DNA of 64,000 nucleotides from FEN-1297 sp963787005 (GCA_963787005.1 CAWBBX010000101.1:1-64000); one strand, 5' to 3'. Positions 9,769-19,016 are shown, counted from the first letter of the stretch. Notes: generated by a model from the sequence alone, not told the origin. A program made the numbers and translations.

Positions 9769-11946
9769 ATGTTATACAATTATGTCATCGATGCATACTG
9801 TGTCGTAAACGTAATCCTCGCTGTGTTCATTTCAGTAAGGACAAATCGTAACCTCATCAGCAGGTATTATGCGGCCGGCGTTTCGATGCTTATCTCGTTC
9901 GGATTGTTTTCTTATTTATTATCGCTAAACCTGCCCAGTCCTTATTTTAACGTGCTTGAATTATTACTTCTGTTTTTGTTTTCCTTTATTCCGTTTTATT
10001 TTCTTCACCTGATAATAATATTTATCGGGCATAACAGCCCGATTCGGTCGAGGAGTATTATATCTTCCCTTTACCTTACTGCCGGCTTCAGTTTCATTAT
10101 GCTTGTCCTTGGCTTTATTCCGGCACCGTTTCTAGCGACCGGAACCCTGGCGGCAAACGGTTACATTTTTTATTTAACATGGTTGTCTATTATCTTCTGC
10201 CTGGGAGCCGCCCAGGTTTATTCCATTTACAGCAGGTACATGGGGCGTGTAAGATCTAACATAATATTCACAGGATTTGTACTTCTTCTCCTAATAGTGC
10301 CCGGTCCGTTTTCTCAATCGATAATAAGTAAAATTTTCAACAACAGCCTGCAGTGGTATTTCCTATCTTCAATGTTCGCGCTGATAGTTTCGATTTATTT
10401 TATATTCAGACATAATAACGTTTTGAATTTATACGGCGCGCTTAAATCATCTCTTGCGGCTATGAACGACATACTGGTCAAAACCGATGAGAACTTCGTG
10501 ATAGAATTGATGAAAGGCGGGCTCTCACAAATGACCGGATACGCCGAAAAAGAACTAATCGGGAAATACCTTTACGATTACGTTACACCGCGCGAGCTCT
10601 TGATAAAATACGGTGACATTTGCAGCAGTGGGGACAAAACGGGAGACCATTGGGAAGTTAACTTCACGGTAAAAGACGATCACAAAATACCGATAAGCCT
10701 TTCTTTAACGCCCATAGATGACAACGGTGTTCTTACGGGTCACGCGGGTATTATCCGCGATCTCAGCGAAAGAATAAAGTCGGAAGAAAAAATAAATATG
10801 CTCTACAGCGCGGTAGAACAGAGTCCTGTATCTATCATAGTGGCAGACGGAAGCGGGAAACTACTTTACGCAAACCCGCAGTTCACCAGCCTCAGCGGTT
10901 TCGATCTCAGCGAGATAATAGGCAAAGACATTAGAATATTAAAACCGACAGGACTTTCCGACGAAGGCTTCAATGAACTTATCGTAAAGATAAACAACGG
11001 TTCCGACTGGAAGGGCGAGTACCTAAACAAGCGACGCGACGGATCACTTTACTGGGAATCGATCTCAATATCAACGCTTAAGAATATTGAAGACAAGATT
11101 ACTCACTACCTCATTATGAAGGAAGATACTACAAGGAAGAAAAATATCGAAAAGGAACTGCGGCGGGCAAAAGAATCCGCGGAAGAATCGGATAGGATGA
11201 AAACGGAATTCCTCGCACAAATGACGCACGAGATAAGAACACCTTTAAACGCAATCTTAAGCTTTTCGTCGCTGTTAAAAAACGAAACCGAAGACAAACT
11301 GCCCAAGGAGCTGGAGCCCGCTTTCGAATCGATTTTAAGCTCGGGAAAGAGACTGCAAAGAACCGTTGAGCTGATACTTAATATGGCCAGCCTTCAGTCG
11401 GGCGACATCGGTATTACTCCCGAAAGAATAGACATTTCGGAAACCATTAAAGACGTAGTTACCGGATATGATTCGGCGGCCCTTAAAAAAGAACTCGGAT
11501 TAAGCTTCCGGAAGGAGTGCGTTAATTCGTTTGTGGAAACCGACAAATACATCGTCAGTCAAATTCTTCACAATCTTTTAGACAATGCCATTAAATTTAC
11601 ACGCAGAGGTAACGTAAGCGTGTCTCTTACCGACAGCGGTAAAGACAAACTTTACGTCGCCGTAAAAGATACTGGTATCGGTATCTCAAAAAAATATATC
11701 CCGAAGCTGTTCAGTAAATTCTCACAGCAAGAAACCGGCTACGGCAGGCGCTTCGAGGGAAACGGGCTTGGCCTTGCGCTGGTAAAGAGCTTTGCCGACC
11801 TGATCGGTGCGGAAATAAGCGTGGACAGTGAGCTCGGAAAAGGTTCCGAGTTCAAAGTTATTTTTAACAAGGAATTTCAATACCTGAGATCAGTTCAAAA
11901 TCCGAACGACTCGAGCATAGAGTTTTCGACCCCAAAATCTTCTTAA
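9769..11946 (+). CDS. Membrane sensor histidine kinase, 7TM + 2 PAS + HisKA
   Basis: A 725-residue kinase. Residues 1-215 are a seven-segment membrane sensor similar to that of the kinase at 2198. Two PAS domains follow (about 230-335 and 345-465), then a HisKA domain with FLAQMTHEIRTPLN, then HATPase_c with NLLDNAIKFT, DTGIGISKKYIPKLF and GNGLGLALVKSF. From the second PAS onward it is closely related to the end of the 3967 kinase. It therefore combines the two upstream kinases: the membrane half of one and the catalytic half of the other. No receiver domain and no adjacent regulator. Its stop overlaps by four bases (TTAA) with the stop of the convergent dehydrogenase. Confidence 0.94.
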   Translation: MLYNYVIDAYCVVNVILAVFISVRTNRNLISRYYAAGVSMLISFGLFSYLLSLNLPSPYFNVLELLLLFLFSFIPFYFLHLIIIFIGHNSPIRSRSIISSLYLTAGFSFIMLVLGFIPAPFLATGTLAANGYIFYLTWLSIIFCLGAAQVYSIYSRYMGRVRSNIIFTGFVLLLLIVPGPFSQSIISKIFNNSLQWYFLSSMFALIVSIYFIFRHNNVLNLYGALKSSLAAMNDILVKTDENFVIELMKGGLSQMTGYAEKELIGKYLYDYVTPRELLIKYGDICSSGDKTGDHWEVNFTVKDDHKIPISLSLTPIDDNGVLTGHAGIIRDLSERIKSEEKINMLYSAVEQSPVSIIVADGSGKLLYANPQFTSLSGFDLSEIIGKDIRILKPTGLSDEGFNELIVKINNGSDWKGEYLNKRRDGSLYWESISISTLKNIEDKITHYLIMKEDTTRKKNIEKELRRAKESAEESDRMKTEFLAQMTHEIRTPLNAILSFSSLLKNETEDKLPKELEPAFESILSSGKRLQRTVELILNMASLQSGDIGITPERIDISETIKDVVTGYDSAALKKELGLSFRKECVNSFVETDKYIVSQILHNLLDNAIKFTRRGNVSVSLTDSGKDKLYVAVKDTGIGISKKYIPKLFSKFSQQETGYGRRFEGNGLGLALVKSFADLIGAEISVDSELGKGSEFKVIFNKEFQYLRSVQNPNDSSIEFSTPKSS

Positions 11947-12818
11947 ACATTCCCCTTTTCACCTGACAGAAACTTAAATACGGCGGAGAAGTCATCATCG
12001 CCCATTCCGTGTTTAACGGCAGATGCGTACAACTCCTTTGCAGCATTCGATACCGGCAAAGATAAATTATTTTCAAACGCCGAAACGGAGACTAGGTGAA
12101 AATCTTTTCTCATAAGTCTGAGTGGAAATTCGGGTGAAAATTCATTTTCCGAAATTTTGTTTTTCTTCCCCGCAAGAAAAGGAGCCGCAGCGGGTCCGCC
12201 CAATAAAACTTCGAATAACTTTTCTTTTGATATTCCCAGAGACTCGCCCAAGGTCAAGCTTTCGGCAAACGCCGCCATGGCTTGTCCCAGCATCAAATTT
12301 ATTACCATCTTTATAGACGAGCCCATTCCGGTTCCGCCCATGCGAACCGTTTTCTTACCCATCGCATCGAAAAGCGGTTGTGCTTCCTCTATATCTTTAT
12401 CGTCCCCGCCGACAAGGAAGATCAGCTCACCTTTCTCCGCCGGCATAATCGTTCCTGCTACCGGTGCGTCGATAAACCTGATATTCATTCCGCCTGCCTT
12501 ATCTTTCATTTCTTTTGAAAACGACGGATTCACCGTGGAGCAGTCTATCCATAATGCTTTTTGTTCAAGCCGCATCAAAAAACCTTTTTCGCCCAATGCC
12601 GCTTTCCTTACCGCATCCGGATCGGAAAGCATCGTAATTAATATCTCGGCTTGTTCTCCTACTTCCGCGGGCGAGAAAACTATCTTAGCACCTTTTTCTG
12701 CCAGCGGTTCGGCCTTCTCGCGCGTCCTGTTATAGACGACGAGTTCGTGCCCGTTCTTCATCAAATTGGCAGCCATTCTAGAGCCCATGAGCCCGAGGCC
12801 TATAAATCCTACTTTCAT
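11943..12818 (-). CDS. NAD(P)-dependent beta-hydroxyacid dehydrogenase (3-hydroxyisobutyrate dehydrogenase family)
   Basis: A 291-residue 6-phosphogluconate-dehydrogenase-fold oxidoreductase. The N-terminal dinucleotide-binding motif is GFIGLGLMGSRMAANLMKNG, followed by VYNRTREK, whose Arg suits NADPH. The substrate-loop motif is DAPVAGTIMPAEKGELIF and the catalytic lysine is in GMGSSIKMVINLMLG. This pattern fits glyoxylate/succinic semialdehyde reductase or 3-hydroxyisobutyrate dehydrogenase relatives, so it probably reduces small 2- or 3-oxo acids. A divergent AT-rich spacer of 300 bp lies upstream. Its 3' end overlaps the convergent kinase by four bases. Confidence 0.92.
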   Translation of the reverse strand: MKVGFIGLGLMGSRMAANLMKNGHELVVYNRTREKAEPLAEKGAKIVFSPAEVGEQAEILITMLSDPDAVRKAALGEKGFLMRLEQKALWIDCSTVNPSFSKEMKDKAGGMNIRFIDAPVAGTIMPAEKGELIFLVGGDDKDIEEAQPLFDAMGKKTVRMGGTGMGSSIKMVINLMLGQAMAAFAESLTLGESLGISKEKLFEVLLGGPAAAPFLAGKKNKISENEFSPEFPLRLMRKDFHLVSVSAFENNLSLPVSNAAKELYASAVKHGMGDDDFSAVFKFLSGEKGNV

Positions 12819-13118
12819 TATTACTCCGAAAATTATTTCATGATCAGTATAAAACTGTTTTCAAAAATTATACTATAATTAGGGTTCAATTCAAAATTTA
12901 CCGTGTGATGCGTTTCAATATCGCTGCAAAAGAGAGTGTTATATTTTATGACACTATGGTTTCCAAAAGTCTAATATTGAGAATATAGAATTAACACATA
13001 TTAAAAAACAGCATGTTTCCCACAGATAAAATTAACATTAACCTGGCATAGATTTTATTATATATATCATGCAGGAATTATTGAATGATTTATACCAAGG
13101 TTTAGTGAGGGAGATGTT
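12819..13118. other. AT-rich intergenic spacer
   Basis: No convincing gene, repeat or RNA seen. It holds the upstream region of the minus-strand dehydrogenase and the leader of the small open frame at 13119. Confidence 0.4.
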
Positions 13119-13241
13119 ATGCAGATACTATCATTTTCAACTATAGTTTTCTTTTCACTGACGATTCTTATTTCATTTGCCGTAGGGAGCAGAATACTTG
13201 TCAACGAGGATAAAAAGCTTCACCACACGATTAAAAAATAA
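13119..13241 (+). CDS. Possible 40-residue single-pass membrane protein
   Basis: A short frame reading MQILSFSTIVFFSLTILI, then SFAVGSRILVNEDKKLHH and TIKK. It has one transmembrane segment (about residues 5-24) and a short charged tail. A purine-rich GAGGGAG lies about eight bases before the ATG, the right place for a ribosome-binding site. The surrounding spacer is otherwise gene-free. No family is recognised. The hydrophobic core and ribosome-binding site argue for a real small protein, but a frame this short could occur by chance. Confidence 0.45.
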   Translation: MQILSFSTIVFFSLTILISFAVGSRILVNEDKKLHHTIKK

Positions 13242-13364
13242 GTGCCCTTGTTGATTAAGAGAACGAAATAAATTTATTATAAGGTTCGCCGGCCGGATTG
13301 TTTTATACAGCGGCCTGAATAACGGTTGGGCATATAAAAAGCTTCGAACTAACAGGGTTTTTTT

Positions 13365-13808
13365 TTACTTTTCGAGACTTTCCACTTTTTCCAGCCGCCT
13401 CAAAAATCTTTCCTCGTTAATAAAACTCGCTTTTAAAAAAGCTTCTGCCAGCTCCTTTGCCAGCTCGGTTCCTACGATACGGGCGCCGAGGCAAAGGACA
13501 TTCATATTATCGTGCTCTACGCCTTGATGAGCCGAGTACGTATCGTGGCACAATCCGGCACGCGCATTCTTTACTTTGTTAGCGGCGATGCAGGCCCCTA
13601 CTCCGCTTCCGCAGATCACTATGCCTTTATCGGCTTCCCCGGAAGCTACGTACTTAGCCAGTGTAATAGCGAAATCAGGATAATCGTCCTTGGGATCATA
13701 CACGTCGTTGCCGAGATCGGCAACTTCCAGATTTTGTTCCTTCATCCAGCTTACTAAAAAATTCTTTAATTCAAATCCGCCGTGATCGGAAGCGATTGCA
13801 ATCTTCAC
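13365..13808 (-). CDS. rpiB: Ribose 5-phosphate isomerase B
   Basis: A 147-residue RpiB/LacAB-family isomerase, interconverting ribose 5-phosphate and ribulose 5-phosphate in the pentose phosphate pathway. Visible signatures are IASDHGGFELK at the N terminus, DLGNDVYDPKDDYPDFA, the active-site cysteine loop ICGSGVGACIAANK and the catalytic His region HDTYSAHQGVEHDNMNVLCL. The length is normal for RpiB. It is a single gene, divergent from the MarR regulator at 13998 across about 190 bp. Confidence 0.96.
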   Translation of the reverse strand: MKIAIASDHGGFELKNFLVSWMKEQNLEVADLGNDVYDPKDDYPDFAITLAKYVASGEADKGIVICGSGVGACIAANKVKNARAGLCHDTYSAHQGVEHDNMNVLCLGARIVGTELAKELAEAFLKASFINEERFLRRLEKVESLEK

Positions 13809-13997
13809 TTTTTTACCTTTAAACTTTGTTTGATTCGGATACTAATTTAACAATTTTTATTCTTTCTTCCTCAACTATGTCTACACGATTAGTTTTAGCT
13901 CACAGCGCCGAATATAATTCAGGAACAAGGAGAAGGAAATTGATTGTAATATGAATAAATATTAGTTTAATGTTAAACTTTTTAATATAAAGGTTAT

Positions 13998-14459
13998 ATG
14001 GGCACCCACTATAAAGGCAGCAGGAAAGAAACAACCGCTCTTAATACATACATAAAGCTGATAAGAGCGGTAGAATCTTTGAACTCTAGAATAAGGCTGT
14101 CTCTGTCGAACTCAGGGCTGACGGAAAGCCAGTTTAATATATTGGAAGCGCTTATGCATCTCGGACCTCTTTGTCAAAAGGATCTCGGGAGCAAGCTCCT
14201 TAAAAGCGGAGGCAATATTACGATGGTAGTAGATAACCTTGAGAAGAGAGGGCTTGTCAAGAGAGAACGGGGCGCTAAAGACAGGCGATATTTTACGGTT
14301 CATCTTACAAAACAGGGAAAGCATCTGATCGAAAAGCTGTTCCCCTCCCAAACCGCGGCTATTGTTAAAGAAGTCGGGATACTCAGTGAGTCAGAACAAA
14401 TTGAACTGCAGAGATTGTGCAAACTGCTCGGCACTCAAAACAAAGACGATGCGGTGTAA
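13998..14459 (+). CDS. MarR family transcriptional regulator
   Basis: A 153-residue winged-helix repressor. It has an N-terminal dimerisation helix, a helix-turn-helix in LTESQFNILEALMHLGPLCQKDLGSKLLKSGGNITMVVDNLEKRG (given here only for its position, residues about 38-82), and the wing motif RERGAKDRRYFTVHLT typical of MarR proteins (D-x-R consensus). MarR proteins usually bind near their own promoter and respond to small aromatic or oxidative signals. The target is not evident. rpiB is divergent upstream and the sirtuin gene converges 15 bp downstream. Confidence 0.93.
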   Translation: MGTHYKGSRKETTALNTYIKLIRAVESLNSRIRLSLSNSGLTESQFNILEALMHLGPLCQKDLGSKLLKSGGNITMVVDNLEKRGLVKRERGAKDRRYFTVHLTKQGKHLIEKLFPSQTAAIVKEVGILSESEQIELQRLCKLLGTQNKDDAV

Positions 14460-14474
14460 CTAACCGTTATGGCT

Positions 14475-15221
14475 TCATAATTTCATGGATAATTTTTCTT
14501 TAACCATCCTTAAAACTTCCGGAAGCACTTCGCCCGCTTTGCCGAATATAGATTCATCTACGGATGAAGAAACCTCGGTCGGCTCGATATTAATTTCAAG
14601 AAGATAAGCTCCGTTGGATTTAGCGGCAAATATAAGAGAAGCTGCAGGATAAACTACGCCTGAAGTTCCGACAATAATAAATACGTCACTGTTCTCAGCG
14701 GCTTCAGCCGCGCCCGAAAATTGATCCTCGGGAAGATATTCGCCGAACCAGACCACATCCGGCCTGATTAATCCTCCGCAGTCGCAGAGCGGGGCGCCGT
14801 CTTTAACTTCCGGTATTTCCTCGTATTTCTTTCCGCACTTTATACAGTAATTCCGTTCTATATTTCCGTGCAGCTCGTAAACAGTGCGGCTTCCGGCTCT
14901 CTTGTGGAGGTTGTCTATGTTCTGGGTTATTACGGAAACTTCCGGCAGGATGTTCTGCATTTCTGCAATAGAGATATGAGCGGGATTCGGTTGGGATTGG
15001 TGTACAATCTGTTTCCTGTGGTTGTACCACTCCCATACAAGCTGAGGATTTTTGAGGAAGGCATCGAAGTTTGCAAGCTCCTCCGGCTTCAATTTATTCC
15101 AGATGCCGTCCTTTCCCCTGAAAACAGGTATACCGCTCTCGGCGGAAATACCCGCGCCGGTAAAAAACACAACCGAGCGGGCCGAGGCAATTTTATCGAT
15201 TAAACTCTCGCCGATATTCAA
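14475..15221 (-). CDS. cobB: NAD-dependent protein deacylase, sirtuin (CobB/SIR2)
   Basis: A 248-residue sirtuin that removes acyl groups from lysines using NAD+. It contains GAGISAESGIPVFRG, the catalytic QNIDNLHKRAG and ELHGNI, and a zinc module of CIKC plus CDC. The segment EWYNHRK carries the Tyr and Arg that class III sirtuins (SIRT5, bacterial CobB) use to bind succinyl or malonyl groups, so desuccinylase activity is plausible; this is inference from the motif. It is the last gene of a probable yhaM-TPR-sirtuin operon, 21 bp after the TPR gene. Confidence 0.95.
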   Translation of the reverse strand: MNIGESLIDKIASARSVVFFTGAGISAESGIPVFRGKDGIWNKLKPEELANFDAFLKNPQLVWEWYNHRKQIVHQSQPNPAHISIAEMQNILPEVSVITQNIDNLHKRAGSRTVYELHGNIERNYCIKCGKKYEEIPEVKDGAPLCDCGGLIRPDVVWFGEYLPEDQFSGAAEAAENSDVFIIVGTSGVVYPAASLIFAAKSNGAYLLEINIEPTEVSSSVDESIFGKAGEVLPEVLRMVKEKLSMKL

Positions 15222-15242
15222 TTCACAACACTCTTAATATTA

Positions 15243-16031
15243 TCATTCGTCTTCTATGTCTTTAAGAAGCTGCTTCGCTTCGACAATCCTCTTGTCGTCA
15301 TCCTGATCTTTCTTCGGACTTTCGAGAACTTTGTTAAGCATTTCTCTAGCGGCTTTATACTCATCGTTCCTAACGTAAGCCCTGGCAAGATCGAGATAAA
15401 ACATTCTGAAATTAGGGAAAAGAGCGATCGCCTTTTTATACTCGGTAATAGCAACGTCGAGATCGGCCCAGCCGAGTCCCAGCACCGCTCTCGCCGGAGC
15501 CCACTTTTCGCTGACCTTCGCGTTAGTTCTGCCTAGCACGTAATGCGCGACGGCCTGCCAATAGTTTCCGCCGTTGTTAAGAGCTATCGCCTTTTCGCAG
15601 TCGGACTTTACCGAGTTTACTACTCCGCCCACAGAAAATACTCCTTTGAAAAGCGCGATTCTTCCGTTGGCTATCGCTCTTCTTAAATAAGTAATAGATT
15701 TGTCGGGGGCAAGCTTAACGGCCTTATCCGCGTAGTCGAATGCCTTTTGATATTCCGCCAGCTGAGCGTCTTTATCTTCATCGGTCTTTTCCGGCATGTT
15801 CTGCGCAATATCCACGTATGCTCTGCTCAGTCTCCAATAAACTTGCCAGTTATCGGGACTGACTTTATCGGCCTGCATGTAAGTATCCAGAGCTTTTTGA
15901 TTATTGAACTCAGCCATGTAATCGTCGCCCTTCTTAATAAGTTCGTCGAGCGACTGCGCCGGCACGATGCCGGGAAACAAAATTAAAATGATCAAAGCTG
16001 CTGGTAAAGACACGCTGAGAAATGATTTCAT
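15243..16031 (-). CDS. Secreted tetratricopeptide repeat protein
   Basis: A 262-residue protein. The ATG at 16031 is chosen because it starts a clear signal peptide (MKSFLSVSLPAALIILILF, cleavage near VPAQS) and leaves 13 bp after the upstream gene; a longer reading would overlap yhaM. The mature part contains several TPR units (about 30-130 and 180-255), including ALDTYMQADKVSPDNWQVYW. It likely acts in the periplasm as a protein-interaction scaffold. Its partner is unknown. Spacing suggests co-transcription with the YhaM-like nuclease and the sirtuin. Confidence 0.88.
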   Translation of the reverse strand: MKSFLSVSLPAALIILILFPGIVPAQSLDELIKKGDDYMAEFNNQKALDTYMQADKVSPDNWQVYWRLSRAYVDIAQNMPEKTDEDKDAQLAEYQKAFDYADKAVKLAPDKSITYLRRAIANGRIALFKGVFSVGGVVNSVKSDCEKAIALNNGGNYWQAVAHYVLGRTNAKVSEKWAPARAVLGLGWADLDVAITEYKKAIALFPNFRMFYLDLARAYVRNDEYKAAREMLNKVLESPKKDQDDDKRIVEAKQLLKDIEDE

Positions 16032-16044
16032 AACGGCCCCTTCT

Positions 16045-17040
16045 TTAGTCAAATAATGATTTTTGCTCCCCTTCTTCGTCCTCTCCCCTGATTCCGTGGT
16101 TATAGAGATCGGTCGATGCAAGGGTAATGTACCTTGTCCATTTTGCGTCCGTGCCCGCCCCCGAAGCGATAGCGTTTTTGTAGGCGTTTACTTTTGCGCT
16201 GAGCTCGTCCGCCTGATAAAGAGTAATAGCCTCTAATGTTTTCGGCACAACCGGCGAGGCATATTCCAGCTTTCCCTGATGGCTTAATATAATGTGAATG
16301 AGGCAATTTTTGAGGTCTTCCGGGAAACCTTCGATTTTTTTTGTTTCTTCGTTTATAATCATCGACGAGATAACGATATGCCCGAGCAGCTTTCCTTTAT
16401 CCGTATAATCGAACGAAGAATCGAAGCTCAGTTCTTCCGTCTTGCCGAAGTCGTGCATCATCGCGCCGCTTATCAAAAGGTCCCTGTTTATCTCCTGATG
16501 TATATCGCACATAAGATCGCAGATCCTGATGATCTCCAACGTATGTTCGATCAGGCCGTGAACGTAGGAATGGTGCCACGATTTCCCCGCGGGTGCGGCG
16601 GAAAACTTCGCGAAGTTATCTTCCGTGAAAACCAGGTTCATCAATTCTTTCAGATAACGGTTAGCTATCCTATCAATTCTATCGCGGAATTCTTTACGCA
16701 TAACATCCGGGTCTCTTTTCGATTTAGGCAGAAAATCGATAGGCGAAACTTTTTCCGAAGCTTTTAAAATTCTTATAGAGTTTATTCTTATCTGCGGCGC
16801 ACCCTGGTAGTCGTCCATACTTCCGGCAACCTTAACAACATCGCCTGTTTTCGCCATTTCGTAAAAGTTCTCAAAGCTGTCCCATACATTCGCATTCAAA
16901 GAGAGCGATTTGTCGCCCAGTTCGAGAAACAGATATTGTTTTCCGGCTTTAGTCAGGCGAATCTCGCATTTTTTAAGAAGGAGAAAATGATCGACCTGAT
17001 CCCCTTTTTCCAGGGTATTTAATTCTTTCTGATTAAGCAT
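16045..17040 (-). CDS. yhaM: 3'-5' exoribonuclease YhaM family (OB fold + HD domain)
   Basis: A 331-residue protein with an N-terminal OB-fold nucleic-acid-binding domain (about 10-100, including VVKVAGSMDDYQGAPQIRI) and a metal-dependent HD domain (about 160-300). HD residues are visible in WHHSYVHGLIEHT, AMMHDFGKTEE and HIILSHQG. This arrangement is that of Bacillus YhaM / CBF1, a 3'-5' exonuclease acting on RNA and single-stranded DNA. It is the first gene of a three-gene minus-strand unit. Confidence 0.92.
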   Translation of the reverse strand: MLNQKELNTLEKGDQVDHFLLLKKCEIRLTKAGKQYLFLELGDKSLSLNANVWDSFENFYEMAKTGDVVKVAGSMDDYQGAPQIRINSIRILKASEKVSPIDFLPKSKRDPDVMRKEFRDRIDRIANRYLKELMNLVFTEDNFAKFSAAPAGKSWHHSYVHGLIEHTLEIIRICDLMCDIHQEINRDLLISGAMMHDFGKTEELSFDSSFDYTDKGKLLGHIVISSMIINEETKKIEGFPEDLKNCLIHIILSHQGKLEYASPVVPKTLEAITLYQADELSAKVNAYKNAIASGAGTDAKWTRYITLASTDLYNHGIRGEDEEGEQKSLFD

Positions 17041-17140
17041 AAAACTTCGATTGATTTTGGTTTAAGTTAACATAAAAAAATAAAGGATAAATATCACCCG
17101 GAATCGGTACGAATCTAAATTGGAAGAGAGTAAAAACATC

Positions 17141-17674
17141 CTAGGTGTTTTTAATAATTTCGAATGTGCTTTCTTCAGGGAGATGAGCGATCACGGATCT
17201 GTTCAGAAGATCTATAGATACGCTTATAGTGTGCCCCTGCTCGCCTTCGGTAACGGTTCCTATTACGCCTTCGAAAGGCCCCCTCTTTATTCTCACCTTT
17301 ACACCTGGATATAAGCCCTCGTGGATGTAAAGCTCAGATTTTGTTTTAAGCATGGTTCGCAGGTTATCGATCTGCCATTCGGGTATCTTTGCCGGTCTTC
17401 CCATATCCGAAACGCAACGGACAACCGCGACCTGCTCGAGCGCGGTAATGCGCTCCTTCTCGTCGGCGAAGATAAATATATATCCGCGCAGTAGAGGTTC
17501 GGTTACTTTCTTTTTTCTGTCGCTCCATTGCTTTGTGCGGGTAATAGCGGGCAGATAAAAAATAATATTGTTTTCCCCTATCTGCGACGCGGCTTTAAAC
17601 TCGCTTCTCGGTTTCGTATAAAGAGCGTACCATGCTCTTTCCTTTATTTCTCCGTTCGGGCCGGTTTGATTCAT
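17141..17674 (-). CDS. UpxY/RfaH-like NusG-family antiterminator
   Basis: A 177-residue specialised NusG paralogue. The NGN domain begins WYALYTKPRSEFKAASQI and the KOW domain contains GVKVRIKRGPFEGVIGTV. In Bacteroidota, proteins of this kind (UpxY family) promote elongation through long polysaccharide operons. It lies 10 bp after ugd, which makes a precursor for such polysaccharides, so the pair probably belongs to a capsule or exopolysaccharide function. No glycosyltransferase cluster lies next to it in this window, which is unusual for UpxY. The housekeeping NusG would be expected elsewhere. Confidence 0.9.
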   Translation of the reverse strand: MNQTGPNGEIKERAWYALYTKPRSEFKAASQIGENNIIFYLPAITRTKQWSDRKKKVTEPLLRGYIFIFADEKERITALEQVAVVRCVSDMGRPAKIPEWQIDNLRTMLKTKSELYIHEGLYPGVKVRIKRGPFEGVIGTVTEGEQGHTISVSIDLLNRSVIAHLPEESTFEIIKNT

Positions 17675-17684
17675 ATTAACAATA

Positions 17685-19016
17685 TCACAATTTTATAACT
17701 GCCCTGCCGACTGAGTAATAAGTGAATTTAATTTTTCTCATTACCTCAAGGTCGTACAAATTTCTTCCGTCGAAGATAAGGGGCACTTTCAGTAAAGATT
17801 TAATCTTATTGAAGTCCGGATTTCTGAATTCATTCCACTCGGTAACGATGATCAGGGCATCGGCATTATTGAGCGCTTCGTAAGCCTTATCGGCGTATTC
17901 GATCTTATCCCCTATAATTTGTCCGGCCGTTGCCAAAGCTTCGGGATCGTACGCCTTTACAGACGCGCCGCCGCCGGTTAAAAGTTCCACTAATTTTAAA
18001 GAAGGCGCTTCTCTCATATCGTCGGTATTGGGCTTAAACGAAAGTCCCCACAGCGCGAAATGCTTTCCTTTTATATCACCGTTGTAATGCTTCAAAATTT
18101 TATTGAAGAATAACTCGATCTGCTTTTTATTAACATCAATAACGGATTTAAGAATTTGAAAATCGTATTTGTTTTCGTTAGCGGTGTTCACAAGAGCGAC
18201 CACATCCTTCGGAAAACACGAGCCGCCGTATCCTACTCCCGGGAAAAGGAAGCGCTTGCCTATTCGAGAATCGGAACCTACACCGATTCTAACTTTGTCA
18301 ACATCGGCACCGGTGAGCTCGCAGAGATTTGCTATTTCATTCATATAGGAAATCTTCGCTGCAAGGAAGGAATTCGCGGCGTACTTAGTCATCTCGGCCG
18401 ATTTTTCATCCATAAAGTAAACGGGATTTCCCGAGCGAACGAAAGGCTCGTAAAGCTGGGCCATAACCTTTCTCGTCTTCTCGCTGCTTGTGCCTATAAC
18501 AACCCTTTCGGGTTTTAAGAAATCATCGACCGCCATGCCTTCTCTCAAGAATTCAGGGTTCGATGCGACATCAAATTCAAAATCGGGAGCATGCTGTTTA
18601 ATTTTCTCCCGTACTTTATCGCTGGTACCTACAGGGACCGTGCTTTTATCGACTAAAATTTTATATCCGATTCCCGGTTCATCTTTAAAAAGTTTTCCTA
18701 GATCTTCCGCCACGCCGAGAACATATTTCAGATCGGCGCTGCCGTCGGCGTCCTGAGGAGTAGGCAGACACAGAAAAATTATTTCTGATTTTCTTACGGC
18801 TTCATAAAGATCTGTAGTAAATGTTAGTCTCCCGTCTCCTATATTTCTTTCGAATAAAACTTCCAGCCCGGGTTCGAATATAGTAATTGTTCCGCCCCGG
18901 AGCTTCTTAACTTTTTCTTCGTTATTATCGACGCACAGAACATGATTGCCTGTTTCGGCGAAACATGTGCCGGAAACCAGTCCGACATACCCGGTTCCCA
19001 CAACCGCAATATTCAA
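17685..19016 (-). CDS. ugd: UDP-glucose 6-dehydrogenase
   Basis: A 443-residue UDP-glucose/GDP-mannose dehydrogenase family enzyme, oxidising UDP-glucose to UDP-glucuronate with two NAD+. It shows the N-terminal Rossmann motif VVGTGYVGLVSGTCFAETG, DKSTVPVGT, the NPEFLREG segment, and the catalytic cysteine in GVGYGGSCFPKD. The C-terminal domain contains ALWGLSFKPNTDDMREAPS. Length is typical. It is followed at 10 bp by the antiterminator gene, which supports a role in surface polysaccharide. An AGGAGG-type site lies before the ATG. Confidence 0.97.
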   Translation of the reverse strand: MNIAVVGTGYVGLVSGTCFAETGNHVLCVDNNEEKVKKLRGGTITIFEPGLEVLFERNIGDGRLTFTTDLYEAVRKSEIIFLCLPTPQDADGSADLKYVLGVAEDLGKLFKDEPGIGYKILVDKSTVPVGTSDKVREKIKQHAPDFEFDVASNPEFLREGMAVDDFLKPERVVIGTSSEKTRKVMAQLYEPFVRSGNPVYFMDEKSAEMTKYAANSFLAAKISYMNEIANLCELTGADVDKVRIGVGSDSRIGKRFLFPGVGYGGSCFPKDVVALVNTANENKYDFQILKSVIDVNKKQIELFFNKILKHYNGDIKGKHFALWGLSFKPNTDDMREAPSLKLVELLTGGGASVKAYDPEALATAGQIIGDKIEYADKAYEALNNADALIIVTEWNEFRNPDFNKIKSLLKVPLIFDGRNLYDLEVMRKIKFTYYSVGRAVIKL

